Origin: Sedimentisphaerales bacterium
GTDB taxonomy: Bacteria > Planctomycetota > Phycisphaerae > Sedimentisphaerales > SG8-4
NCBI GenBank assembly: GCA_016928975.1
Contig: JAFGJR010000051.1
Location: 1 to 12,761, forward strand
DNA length: 12,761 nt
Direction: 5' to 3'
A program made the translations under genes and the position numbers. The notes below the pieces were generated by a model. It ran no database searches, was not told the origin of the DNA, and worked only from the letters and a program-made list of their open reading frames with translations. Below, one piece after another: positions 6,878 to 12,761 of the stretch; the stretch's first letter is position 1; the number at the start of each line of letters is the position of its first letter.

Positions 6878-9800
6878 ATCGCTCGCCGGCCAGGTAACGG
6901 ACCTGGGATTCCGACAGGGCGCGGTTGTAGATGCGCAGCTCGTCGATCAGGCCGCCGTAGAACGGATCGGCCGTGTACTGGGAGCGACCCAGCCAGTTCT
7001 GGGTCGTTACGCCCAGGTCCTTTGGCAACAAGGTCGTGGCGCCGCTGCTGACCAGCGAGCCATCCTGATACAGTCGTAGAGACGCAAGATTTTGCGTCTC
7101 TACAGTCGCGTCGATCACGACGGCCAGGTGATGCCAGCCGGCCCCAAGGGCACGGCTGCCGGTGACAAGCTGCTCATCCACCGAGGGCGTCCGCATGGCG
7201 AACCTGGCGTTCCCGGCTCCGGCGTTGGCCGTCAGGAACATGTAGTTGGTGGCGTCCGTGCCGAAATCGAAGACCCGTCCCCACACGCCGCCATCGGGGG
7301 AGTTCACCCACACGGCGAACGTCGAGTTGGTCAGTGTGCTCAGCAGCGAGCCGATGGGCACGTCCACGTAGTCACCGAGCCCATCGAACTGGATCGCCTG
7401 ACCGTAGCCGGGCATGCTCGGCATGTATCCTGGGCTGCCGGAGGCGGTGCCATGGTTGCCCTTGCCTGAGCTGTCCTGGACATTGCCTTCCATTGCGTAG
7501 AGCAGCGTCAAGCCGCTGGTGCCCGGATCGGTGGGCGTCGGAGGTTGCGCAGGAGCGGTGGCATAGAGCAGGATGTCGTCGACAAAGAGGGTCCCGGTCC
7601 CGCCGGTGGCGCCGTCACCGACGCCGATGGTCAGGCTCTTGACGCTCTTGAGATTCACGCCCGCCATGCTGGAAAGCGGGATGTTCCACTGCTTCCAGAC
7701 GGGCCCGGCAGTGCTCGCGACGCCGTTGTTGAAGAGCACCTTCGTGCCGTTGATCTTCGCATACACCGGGGCGGCGACGTTCTCGGTATCGCCGCAGAAG
7801 TGGATTACCAGCGTGGTGACACCGTGTTTGGTCCAGTCCAGTGGAGGGTCAAAGGTACGCTGCGTCTCAGAGACGCCCGTGCCGCCGGAGTTGTCGTAGT
7901 AGAGCGGCATCGACTGTCTGCCACCATGGACGATTGCAGTCTCCATGATATCGCCCAGCGTCGGGTCGTAGCCGACCAGAGAGCCACTGCCATTGCCATC
8001 GCCGCCGTTCGGGAAGAAGTTGTCGGGCGAGAATCCGAGGCCATCGATCCACGTCTGGAAGACACGGTCGGGCGAGTTGTTCGTGTAGCTCTCGAAGTCA
8101 TCCACGACGATGTAATCGGCCGTCGTGAGACTCCAGACCTCTCCGGGCCAGGCGGGCGGAGTCTGCACCTCATTGACCTCGACCACCTTCCAGAAGTACT
8201 GCTGAGCGAGATTCAGGGCCGCCTCATAACGAGGCTCAGCGACGACGACGGCGGTTGCCGTGCCACCTGCTACCGCCTGCTCATCGGTATCCAGGTACAC
8301 ACTGTGCGAAGCCGCCTCGCGTCCGGCCCGCCAGCTCAAGGTCACCTGTGGGTTCACGCCTGTCTCGCCGGAAGCCGGCTTCGGCTCCCTGGCCAGGACG
8401 GGGACATAGAAGAAGCGGACTTCGCTCAGGCCGTACTGGATCAGTATGTCGCCCCAGTTGCTGTTGATCGTCAGCTTGACGTACTTGGCCACTGCGCCAC
8501 CGAAGTCGATGGCTATGTCCGACGCGTAATCGTCCTCGCCCGGGGCCTGTGTGAATTCGAAGTCACCGAGCGGAGTCCAGTTGGCGGCATCCGAGGAGTA
8601 CTCGATCGTGACGTCCTTGGCGCCGACGCCGAGATCAGGCTCGACCAACTGGTTCGAGTTCCAGACCCACATCTCGTGCAGCTTGTACGGCTGGTCGAAC
8701 TCGTACTGGATCCAGGTCGGTTGCGGCCCGCCACGCTTGCTCAGCCACATCGTTTTGCTGTTGCTGGAGTGCAGATCGTCGGCAGTAAGGCCCGAGCCGT
8801 CGATTGTCTTCTCCGGGCCGGTGTCCTTGTTGCTCGCACTGGAGGCTGTGGCCGTGACGTTCATGATCGGACTGCCGTAGGTCTCGATTGTGAAGCTCCA
8901 TACGATCCCCTGGTCGACAGTGCCATCAGCCCGTACCTCGTCCACACGCCAATGATAGGTCTTGCCGAAGTCCAGCAGGCCGACGTCATGCGTATTGGCG
9001 TCCTGGGCCGGACTGACCAGTGGGATTGCGCCGGCGTCGGTCCCGAAGTACACATCATGGGCGGTTGCCGTAGTGGCCCCCGTCCAACTCAGCATCGTGC
9101 CTGTCCCTCGCAGCACATCAGTCACTCCGGCGCCGGGTTTGGGGTTGTAGGCCTTGTTCGGGGGGATCACATAAGGCCCTTCGACAGTGAAATCGTCGAA
9201 GCCCGCATAGCCCATGTCGGCCGAGTATGTGGCCTGGTAGAGCCCAACCTGGAGCGGCACGCTCGCCAGATCCTCACGCACCAGCGGCGACACGCCCATC
9301 TCGGTCCACGTAACACCGTCGCTGCTGGTACGGAAATGGAAGTTGTTGCCCTTGCGCTCGAGCTGGAGCCAGGGGTAGAGATTCCATGCCCTGCCGTTGT
9401 GGCCGTCTTCCGACCGGACGTCGTCGTTGGCGCTGCGGACGAAGTTGCCACAGCTCCAGATGGGGAAGTAGTCAATGGCGACCCAGTCCTCCCCGGGACC
9501 GGCGTCCTCGGGGACGGCTCTGGCTATCAGCCCGCAGTTGTTGTGGTAGAGCGGAGCCGCCGAGGTCCCCGCATAGTCGGAGACTCTCACCGTGGCGATG
9601 AAGTCCCCCTCGATCATCTTGTAGAGGAGCGGGCCCAGGGGACTCCAGGGCTCCTGATACCATCCGTTCGCGGAGGCGATATACAACTGGCCTGGACGAT
9701 CTCCCGATGCATTGAGCGCGGCGACGGTCTCGTTGGGACCACGACCGATGAAGCCGTCCCAGCCGGTGCCCTCGACGCCCTCGGCAAGGTAGTCATGGGC

Positions 9801-9893
9801 GGCGTCGAAGCTGTCGGTGAACGTCGCCGCCTGCGCCGCGCCCACACTCAGAATCGCGGCGATGCAAGTTCCACAGATGAATCTTCTCCACAT
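6876..9893 (-). CDS. Secreted modular protein: DUF1349-like, FN3, F5/8-C, FN3, LamG
   Basis: 1005 residues. Signal peptide 1-22 (CIAAILSVGAAQA/A). DUF1349-like 23-240 (DFIATVRVSDYAG, YHNNCGLIAR, GEDWVAIDYFPIWSCGN), the same family as the repeats in the gene upstream. FN3-like 247-336. F5/8-type-C or CBM32-like 340-498 (NVTATASSASN, KTIDG, WIQYEFDQPYKLHEMWVWNS, YVKLTINSNWG), a fold that usually binds sugars. FN3-like 502-591. Uninterrupted galactose-binding-like domain 594-778 (IVVDDFESY ... LFVDDILLY). Pro/Thr linker 781-792. LamG 794-1003 ending IDELRIYNRALSESQVRYLAGER. Residues about 931-938 (VETQNLAS) are encoded by an inserted palindrome. GGGAGG five bases before ATG fixes the start. No catalytic domain or anchor is seen. 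It probably binds extracellular glycans; the substrate is unknown. Confidence 0.96.
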   Translation of the reverse strand: MWRRFICGTCIAAILSVGAAQAATFTDSFDAAHDYLAEGVEGTGWDGFIGRGPNETVAALNASGDRPGQLYIASANGWYQEPWSPLGPLLYKMIEGDFIATVRVSDYAGTSAAPLYHNNCGLIARAVPEDAGPGEDWVAIDYFPIWSCGNFVRSANDDVRSEDGHNGRAWNLYPWLQLERKGNNFHFRTSSDGVTWTEMGVSPLVREDLASVPLQVGLYQATYSADMGYAGFDDFTVEGPYVIPPNKAYNPKPGAGVTDVLRGTGTMLSWTGATTATAHDVYFGTDAGAIPLVSPAQDANTHDVGLLDFGKTYHWRVDEVRADGTVDQGIVWSFTIETYGSPIMNVTATASSASNKDTGPEKTIDGSGLTADDLHSSNSKTMWLSKRGGPQPTWIQYEFDQPYKLHEMWVWNSNQLVEPDLGVGAKDVTIEYSSDAANWTPLGDFEFTQAPGEDDYASDIAIDFGGAVAKYVKLTINSNWGDILIQYGLSEVRFFYVPVLAREPKPASGETGVNPQVTLSWRAGREAASHSVYLDTDEQAVAGGTATAVVVAEPRYEAALNLAQQYFWKVVEVNEVQTPPAWPGEVWSLTTADYIVVDDFESYTNNSPDRVFQTWIDGLGFSPDNFFPNGGDGNGSGSLVGYDPTLGDIMETAIVHGGRQSMPLYYDNSGGTGVSETQRTFDPPLDWTKHGVTTLVIHFCGDTENVAAPVYAKINGTKVLFNNGVASTAGPVWKQWNIPLSSMAGVNLKSVKSLTIGVGDGATGGTGTLFVDDILLYATAPAQPPTPTDPGTSGLTLLYAMEGNVQDSSGKGNHGTASGSPGYMPSMPGYGQAIQFDGLGDYVDVPIGSLLSTLTNSTFAVWVNSPDGGVWGRVFDFGTDATNYMFLTANAGAGNARFAMRTPSVDEQLVTGSRALGAGWHHLAVVIDATVETQNLASLRLYQDGSLVSSGATTLLPKDLGVTTQNWLGRSQYTADPFYGGLIDELRIYNRALSESQVRYLAGER
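7076..7103. repeat. 28-bp palindromic element inside a LamG coding region
   Basis: Perfect palindrome: GTAGAGACGCAA (7076-7087), loop GATT, TTGCGTCTCTAC (7092-7103). It is flanked by an 8-bp direct repeat TACAGTCG (7069-7076 and 7101-7108) that overlaps the palindrome ends. Read on the minus strand it adds VETQNLAS between two strands of the LamG fold without breaking the frame. A nearly identical copy lies in the intergenic region at 6578-6605. Confidence 0.93.
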
Positions 9894-9898
9894 GTGTG

Positions 9899-9904
9899 CC
9901 TCCC
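9899..9904 (-). promoter_or_regulatory. Ribosome binding site of the gene starting at 9893
   Basis: GGGAGG on the minus strand, five bases before ATG at 9893. Confidence 0.8.
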
Positions 9905-9973
9905 TTGAAAACGATACTCATTCCCGCATTTCGTTCTGTTCAGGGGAGGGTCTGGAGCCCGCCCCTATAGCCC

Positions 9974-10016
9974 GAGCCCCGGCTCTCGCGGATTCACGAG
10001 AGCCGAGGCCGGGCTC
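9974..10016. repeat. Strong intercistronic hairpin
   Basis: Inner stem CGGCTCTCG (9980-9988) with CGAGAGCCG (9997-10005) and an 8-base loop. Outer stem GAGCCC (9974-9979) with GGGCTC (10011-10016), with a 5-base bulge on one side. It fills much of the 137-bp gap between two minus-strand genes, 14 bases after the upstream stop. No T-tract follows on the minus strand, so it may be an RNA-processing or stability element rather than an intrinsic terminator. Confidence 0.7.
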
Positions 10017-10030
10017 AACCGGTGGAAATG

Positions 10031-12361
10031 TCACGGTTGGGATGTCACTATACTGAAGTCGTCAAAGGCGGCATACCCCACGCTATCGGAGAAGGTGGCG
10101 TGGTGCAGACCGACTTGCACGGACAGGCCGTCCAAGTCCTTCCGTTCGATGGGCGAGCAGGCCAGCTCCTGCCAAGTCTGGCCGTCGGCGCTGACGCGGA
10201 AGTGGAACGTATTGCCCACTCGCTCGATCTGGAGGTAGGGCTGCAAGGCCCACTGCTGACCGTTGTTGCAGTTCTCTGACCGCACGCCGTCGTCGGCGGA
10301 GCGGACGAAGTCCCCGCACCACCAGATCGGGAAGTAGTCGAGGGAGACCCAGTCCTCCCCGGGACCGGCATCGGCGTCAGCCACGTTGCGGACCATCAGG
10401 CCGCAGTCGTTGTGGTAGACCCAGTTGTTCGGGTCGCCGGCATAAGCAGCGACTTTCACAGTGGCAACGAAATTGCCGGAGACAACCTTGTACAGGAACG
10501 GCCCCAGCGGAGACCACGGCTCCGACCAAACGGCGTTGACCGACTCGAGATAGAGCAGACCGTCGAGGCTCATGGAGGCATCGGCGACGCCGTTCACGTC
10601 CTTGATGTCGCCCACCAGGCCGTCGTAGTTCGTTCCTGCAACACCGTCGGCCACGAAGTCGTGCGCCACGGAGAAATCGTCCTGGAAGCTGTTGGTCGCG
10701 AGTACGAAGTTGTCGAACGCGGCGTACCCTTCGCTGTCGGAGAACGTCGCGTGGGCCAATCCAACCTGCACGGGCAGATCGTTGAAGTCCTCGCGGACGA
10801 ACGGATCGCCGAGTTGCTCCCACGTCTGGCCGTCGGCGCTGACGCGTGCGAAGAAGGTGTTGCCCTTGCGCTCCAACTGGAGGAACTTATAGGCGTTCCA
10901 TGCTTTGCCGTTGTTGCGCGGCTCTGCACGGACGCCGTCATCAGCGGTGCGCACCATGTTGCCGCAGTTCCAGATGGGGAAATAGTCCACAGAGATCCAG
11001 TCTTCGCCGGCTCCGGCGTCGGCGTCATTCACATTGCGGGCCATCAGGCCGGCGTTGTTGTGGTAGACCCAGGCGTCGGAAGTGCCTGCATAGTCCGTGA
11101 CTTCCACGGTGGCGATGAAGTCGCCCTTGACCACCTTATACAGGAACGGTCCAAGCGGATTCCAGGGCTCAGACCAGACGGCATTGACCGACTTGAGAAG
11201 GAGCTGGCCGGGATGATTGGCGTCGGCCGTGGTGATTGCAGTGGCCGTCTCGTTGGGGTCCAGCCCGACAAGACCGTCCCAGAATGTGCCTGCCACTCCG
11301 CCCACCAGGAAGTCGTGTGCGGCGTCGAAGGTCTCTGTCACCGGGAACAGGGTCGCCACGATCGGCGCACCAGCCGTGAAGGACCAGACGTCGCCGGTCG
11401 TAATCTCGCCCTTCGCTCGGATCTCGTCAATTCGCCAGTAGTACGTGGTTCCTCTAACCAGTTCATCCTCCACGACGTAGCTGGTTTCCGTCTGCATGCC
11501 CATCGAATCGAGGTTTTCCGGGTCCGTGCCGAAGAAGACCTCATGGGCCAGGACGTTGTCGGCTGCGATCCACTCCAGTGTTGCCGTGCCCACCACCCGG
11601 GACTTGTCCTCCGGGCTCTTCAGGGTGGCCTTGAGCTGGGCAAAGGACTCGACGCGGAAATCATCAAAGGCCGCGTAGGAGACGGCATCCGAGTAGGCGC
11701 ACTGGAAGAGCCCGACCTGCAGCGGGATGATCGCCAGGTCCTTGCGCACGAACGGGTCGCACAACTGCTGCCAGGTCTGGCCATCCGAGCTCACGCGGGC
11801 GTAGAACGTGTCGCCCTTGCGTTCCAATTGCAGGTACGTTCCCGCATTCCAGGCCAGGTGGTTGTTGCAGGGCTCCGTGCGGGCGCCGTCATTGGCTACG
11901 CGGACCATGTTGCCGCAGCCCCAGATGGGGAAGTAATCCACCGAGATCCAGTCTTCGCCAGCCCCGGCGTCTTCGGGCGTCGCCCGGGCCATCAGGCCGC
12001 AGTTGTTGTGATAGACCGGGGCGTCCGCCGTGCCTGCGTACTCGGTAACTTTCACCGTGGCAATGAAATCGCCCTCCACCACCTTGTACAGGAAGGGGGG
12101 CATCGCACTCCACGGCTCGGAGAGGCTCGCGCCGACTGACTCCAGGTACAATTGGCCGTCTCGGCTGATCGAGGCATCAATTGCATTGGCTGTCTCCCCG
12201 GCGCCAAGACCGAGGAACCCGTCCCACCCTGTCTCCGCGACACCTGCCGCCAGATAGTCGTGGGCGGTTGCGAAGTCATCGCTGAACACTGCACCGCCCG
12301 CTATGCTGCCGGTCGCCAGAACCAGGGAACTGCAAATCAGATACAGTAGTGCTTTACACAT
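10031..12361 (-). CDS. Secreted protein of three DUF1349-like repeats plus one FN3-like module
   Basis: 776 residues. An in-frame ATG 31 codons upstream (12454) would place an arginine- and histidine-rich stretch before the signal peptide. The ATG at 12361 has AGGAGG six bases upstream and begins directly with MCKALLYLICSSLVLATGSIAGGA, a clear signal peptide, so it is the chosen start. Modules: DUF1349-like repeat 25-238; FN3-like 242-329 (TYYWRIDEI, GDVWSFT); repeats 340-556 and 558-774. Each repeat carries AHD(Y/F), WDG or YDG, EPW, FLYKVV.G(D/N)F(I/V)ATV, VYHN, GEDW(I/V)S(V/L)DYFPIW.CG, SADGQTW or SSDGQTW and YAAFD(D/N)F. DUF1349 proteins have a jelly-roll fold of unsettled function, and binding is a guess. 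The protein ends two residues after the third repeat, with no anchor. The next gene opens with the same domain family. Confidence 0.95.
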   Translation of the reverse strand: MCKALLYLICSSLVLATGSIAGGAVFSDDFATAHDYLAAGVAETGWDGFLGLGAGETANAIDASISRDGQLYLESVGASLSEPWSAMPPFLYKVVEGDFIATVKVTEYAGTADAPVYHNNCGLMARATPEDAGAGEDWISVDYFPIWGCGNMVRVANDGARTEPCNNHLAWNAGTYLQLERKGDTFYARVSSDGQTWQQLCDPFVRKDLAIIPLQVGLFQCAYSDAVSYAAFDDFRVESFAQLKATLKSPEDKSRVVGTATLEWIAADNVLAHEVFFGTDPENLDSMGMQTETSYVVEDELVRGTTYYWRIDEIRAKGEITTGDVWSFTAGAPIVATLFPVTETFDAAHDFLVGGVAGTFWDGLVGLDPNETATAITTADANHPGQLLLKSVNAVWSEPWNPLGPFLYKVVKGDFIATVEVTDYAGTSDAWVYHNNAGLMARNVNDADAGAGEDWISVDYFPIWNCGNMVRTADDGVRAEPRNNGKAWNAYKFLQLERKGNTFFARVSADGQTWEQLGDPFVREDFNDLPVQVGLAHATFSDSEGYAAFDNFVLATNSFQDDFSVAHDFVADGVAGTNYDGLVGDIKDVNGVADASMSLDGLLYLESVNAVWSEPWSPLGPFLYKVVSGNFVATVKVAAYAGDPNNWVYHNDCGLMVRNVADADAGPGEDWVSLDYFPIWWCGDFVRSADDGVRSENCNNGQQWALQPYLQIERVGNTFHFRVSADGQTWQELACSPIERKDLDGLSVQVGLHHATFSDSVGYAAFDDFSIVTSQP
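10040..12289 (-). repeat. Three DUF1349-like protein repeats
   Basis: Repeat 1 is 12289-11648, repeat 2 is 11344-10694 and repeat 3 is 10690-10040, each about 215 codons. Repeats 2 and 3 are directly adjacent, and an FN3-like module separates 1 from 2. They share SEPW.PLGPFLYKVV-type and GEDW.S.DYFPIW.CG motifs. A fourth relative is the N-terminal domain of the next gene (residues 23-240). Confidence 0.9.
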
Positions 12362-12367
12362 GCCGTT

Positions 12368-12373
12368 CCTCCT
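12368..12373 (-). promoter_or_regulatory. Ribosome binding site that decides the start at 12361
   Basis: AGGAGG on the minus strand, six bases before ATG at 12361. It supports the shorter reading over the in-frame ATG at 12454. Confidence 0.85.
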
Positions 12374-12457
12374 ATCCAAAAGGTGTTTGTTGTGACGCGT
12401 CCACGCGTGCGGAACGCATTGTCGATGAAATGAGCGAGGCCTACCTCCAACCATGTG

Positions 12458-12487
12458 GTTTTGAGTTCAAAACTCCCAACTCAAAAC
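12458..12487. repeat. 10-bp-stem AT-rich hairpin
   Basis: GTTTTGAGTT (12458-12467) pairs exactly with AACTCAAAAC (12478-12487) across a 10-base loop. It lies between the two right-hand genes, about 97 bp before the start codon at 12361. Role unknown. Confidence 0.6.
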
Positions 12488-12518
12488 TGATTATACTTGC
12501 CACGTCCTGGAATTGCAA

Positions 12519-12557
12519 CGGGGCCTGCACCCCATTTTTGCGCCGGTGCAGGCCCCG
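12519..12557. repeat. 13-bp-stem GC-rich hairpin joined to TCAAA repeat copy B
   Basis: CGGGGCCTGCACC (12519-12531) pairs exactly with GGTGCAGGCCCCG (12545-12557) across a 13-base loop. Its right arm leads into CGGTGGAACATCAA, the same arrangement as the hairpin at 6750-6783, although the stems differ in sequence. Confidence 0.75.
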
Positions 12558-12641
12558 GTGGAACATCAAGAATCAAAGATCAGAAATCAAAGGGGTCAGG
12601 GGTCAACACCCTGACCCCTGAACCCTGCTTTGATTTTCCTT
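12556..12641. repeat. TCAAA-rich intergenic repeat, copy B
   Basis: It starts CGGTGGAACATC, continues AAGAATCAAAGATC and ends CTTTGATTTTCCTTT directly against the TAA stop at 12644-12642. Its centre holds an 11-bp-stem hairpin in place of the small hairpins of copies A and C. Confidence 0.65.
12591..12619 (-). terminator. Candidate terminator after the right-edge gene
   Basis: AGGGGTCAGGG (12591-12601) pairs exactly with CCCTGACCCCT (12609-12619) across a 7-base loop. On the minus strand the stem is followed by TTTGATTTCTGATCTTTGATT, T-rich but interrupted. It starts about 22 bases after the TAA at 12642. It is a plausible weak intrinsic terminator; the broken T-tract keeps confidence low. 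Confidence 0.4.
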
Positions 12642-12761
12642 TTACCGGTTGCCGGCCAGGTAGAGGACCTCGCCGCCGGTCAACGCCTTGTCATAGATGC
12701 GGAACTCGTCGATGCTCCCGATCCACTCCGGGTCGCCGGTGTAGCCGCCTTTGGCCAGGTA
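12642..12761 (-). CDS. C-terminus of a LamG-domain protein, 5' part beyond window
   Basis: 39 codons plus TAA, open to the right edge. The end reads IGSIDEFRIYDKALTGGEV then LYLAGNR, closely matching the LamG C-terminus of the 1005-residue protein (IDELRIYNRALSESQVRYLAGER). It is therefore the last strand of a LamG domain, and the whole gene is probably another secreted modular protein. The start, length and other domains cannot be seen. Its stop is followed at once by TCAAA repeat copy B, as the stop at 6876 is by copy A. Confidence 0.85.
   Translation of the reverse strand, partial: YLAKGGYTGDPEWIGSIDEFRIYDKALTGGEVLYLAGNR

Noticed and set aside
7545..9908. A 787-codon open frame on the plus strand
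   Set aside because: It is exactly codon-in-register antisense to the 1005-residue gene. Stops there would need TTA, CTA or TCA codons in the real gene, which this GC-rich coding style avoids. Its product has no domain or signal peptide.
10412..12139. A 575-codon open frame on the plus strand
   Set aside because: It is antisense and in register with the 776-residue gene, open for the same reason. The repeated phrases in it simply mirror the three DUF1349-like repeats on the other strand.
12395..12408. Short palindrome ACGCG-TCCA-CGCGT before a start codon, a possible operator
   Set aside because: Arms of five bases in GC-rich DNA are expected by chance, and no second copy or promoter elements support it.
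12362..12454. Upstream in-frame ATG giving an 807-residue version of the repeat protein
   Set aside because: The extra 31 residues are charged and would bury the signal peptide. The ATG at 12361 has AGGAGG at the right distance.
12591..12619. GGGGTCAGGG hairpin considered as part of a group II intron or transposon end
   Set aside because: No reverse transcriptase, transposase or matching second end is visible; a simple hairpin explains it.

Overview
The window is GC-rich and entirely given over to secreted, modular, repeat-built proteins. All five genes lie on the minus strand, so transcription runs from high to low coordinates. Recognisable modules are LamG/concanavalin-A-like domains, short FN3-like modules ending in YYWRVDE...GxVWSFT, a PA14-like domain, an F5/8-type-C (discoidin-like) domain, a galactose-binding-like domain that opens with IVVDDFE, and DUF1349-like jelly-roll domains. 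This vocabulary, with AGGAGG-type ribosome binding sites, fits a Planctomycetota genome, most likely Phycisphaerae-like. That assignment is inference from protein style; the window holds no marker gene.

Layout in transcription order. (1) 12761-12642: the last 39 codons of a LamG protein that enters from the right edge. (2) 12641-12362: a gene-free stretch with three hairpins and one copy of a TCAAA-rich repeat. (3) 12361-10031: a 776-residue protein made of three DUF1349-like repeats with one FN3-like module between the first and second. (4) 10030-9894: a short gap with a strong hairpin. (5) 9893-6876: a 1005-residue protein with DUF1349-like, FN3, F5/8-C, FN3, galactose-binding-like and LamG modules; a 28-bp palindrome lies in frame inside its LamG domain. 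(6) 6875-6392: 484 bp with two more copies of the TCAAA repeat, a second copy of the palindrome and a 13-bp-stem hairpin. (7) 6391-3155: a 1078-residue protein with LamG, two FN3, PA14, FN3 and a galactose-binding-like domain split by a DUF1349-like domain. (8) 3114-1: its tandem paralogue, 40 bp downstream and running off the left edge.

The two left-hand genes are a tandem duplication. About 2.1 kb is nearly identical, with exact runs of 71 and 48 bp, while the N-terminal LamG parts are unrelated in detail. Across the locus the same modules recur in different orders, so the cluster looks like a product of duplication and domain shuffling. No catalytic domain, transmembrane helix, PEP-CTERM or other sorting signal is visible. 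The likely role is extracellular binding, of glycans or cell-surface polymers, but no substrate can be named.

The most unusual points are the palindrome that has become protein-coding, the TCAAA repeat whose end abuts two stop codons, the nested domain architecture, and a cysteine pair that is present or absent as a unit among the DUF1349-like repeats. No defence system, CRISPR array, tRNA, rRNA or transposase gene was found.
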